Shown: positions 50,364-50,392 of the stretch, piece by piece
Layout of the letters: every line of letters starts with the position of its first letter
Position numbering within the stretch: the stretch's first letter is position 1
NCBI GenBank assembly: GCA_017631635.1
Contig: JAGBSX010000031.1
Coordinates: forward strand, 1 to 50,392
Direction of reading: 5' to 3'
DNA: 50,392 bases
DNA from: Clostridia bacterium
GTDB lineage: Bacteria; Bacillota; Clostridia; Christensenellales; RUG350
The notes under the pieces: generated by a model
The model's database searches: none
Told to the model about the DNA's origin: nothing
The model's input: the letters and a program-made list of their open reading frames with translations, nothing else
Translations under genes and position numbers: made by a program

Positions 50364-50392
50364 GAACTTAAGAGTTTGATCCTGGCTCTGGA
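50364..50392 (+). rRNA. rrs: 16S ribosomal RNA, first 29 bases
   Basis: AGAGTTTGATCCTGGCTC at 50371-50388 is the universal 5' part of 16S rRNA; the gene is cut by the right edge. The next bases read TGGA where nearly all bacteria have AGGA, a single substitution at about E. coli position 26. The 5' end is inferred by counting back from the E. coli numbering. Confidence 0.93.

Noticed and set aside
1-50392. Transfer RNA genes, insertion sequences and integrases
   Set aside because: I looked for TTCGA-type T-loop patterns with acceptor pairing and for transposase or recombinase motifs, and recognised none in this window.

Overview
The window looks like chromosome from an uncultured clostridial Firmicute (Bacillota), perhaps a gut lineage. 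This rests on strong AGGAGG-type ribosome binding sites, sigma-A promoters, queH, a minimal sufCB-type operon, DUF4250 and DUF3737 proteins, and the Firmicute-like dnaA-dnaN and rnpA-yidD-yidC-jag-mnmE blocks. The standard code is used, with TGA as a stop in many 4-base gene overlaps. Codon use is unusual for its many CTA, ATA and AGA codons, so the tetramer CTAG is conspicuously common. Family-level taxonomy cannot be settled from this sequence.

The replication origin is probably at about 26.2-26.5 kb, just upstream of dnaA. Every gene from dnaA to the right end is on the plus strand. The genes from cvpA back to about 19.4 kb are on the minus strand. Left to right: a secreted-protein fragment; queH, mscL and a DUF4886 hydrolase (minus); an ABC-F ATPase (plus); a U32 tRNA-hydroxylation-type protein and a ROK repressor (minus). 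Divergent from the repressor is a four-gene sugar-type operon: glycyl-radical activase, divergent glycyl radical enzyme, sedoheptulokinase-like kinase and phosphomannose-isomerase-like protein. Next come a CPA2 antiporter (minus) and tilS with a three-gene ABC importer (plus). The minus-strand suf-type operon follows, headed by a stop-interrupted small membrane ORF and a half glycosyltransferase. Then come an F420-ligase-like protein, an E2-like acyltransferase, a DUF3737 protein and cvpA.

Right of the origin: dnaA, dnaN, a 1.5-kb extremely AT-rich gene desert, aroA, a small basic ORF, malQ, a YhcH protein, a beta-lactamase-family remnant, a P-type ATPase and an XRE/membrane-protein operon. 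These are followed by rpmG-secE-nusG-rplKAJL, transketolase, mtnN, rpmH-rnpA-yidD-yidC-jag-mnmE, a DUF4250 protein and the first bases of a 16S rRNA gene at the right edge. The order is rearranged relative to typical Firmicutes: rpmH is 19 kb from dnaA, dnaN is not followed by recF-gyrB, rplL is not followed by rpoB, and mnmE is not followed by mnmG.

The most unusual signals are two linked families of intergenic repeats. One consists of tandem mini-hairpins with conserved linkers but changing stems (543-890 and 1608-1780). The other is a longer two-copy composite (5198-5513 and 29193-29528) built from the same units in reverse order, a shared core and a terminal hairpin whose two copies differ by compensatory base-pair changes. 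The glycyl-radical/sedoheptulokinase operon is the best candidate for an undescribed pathway.
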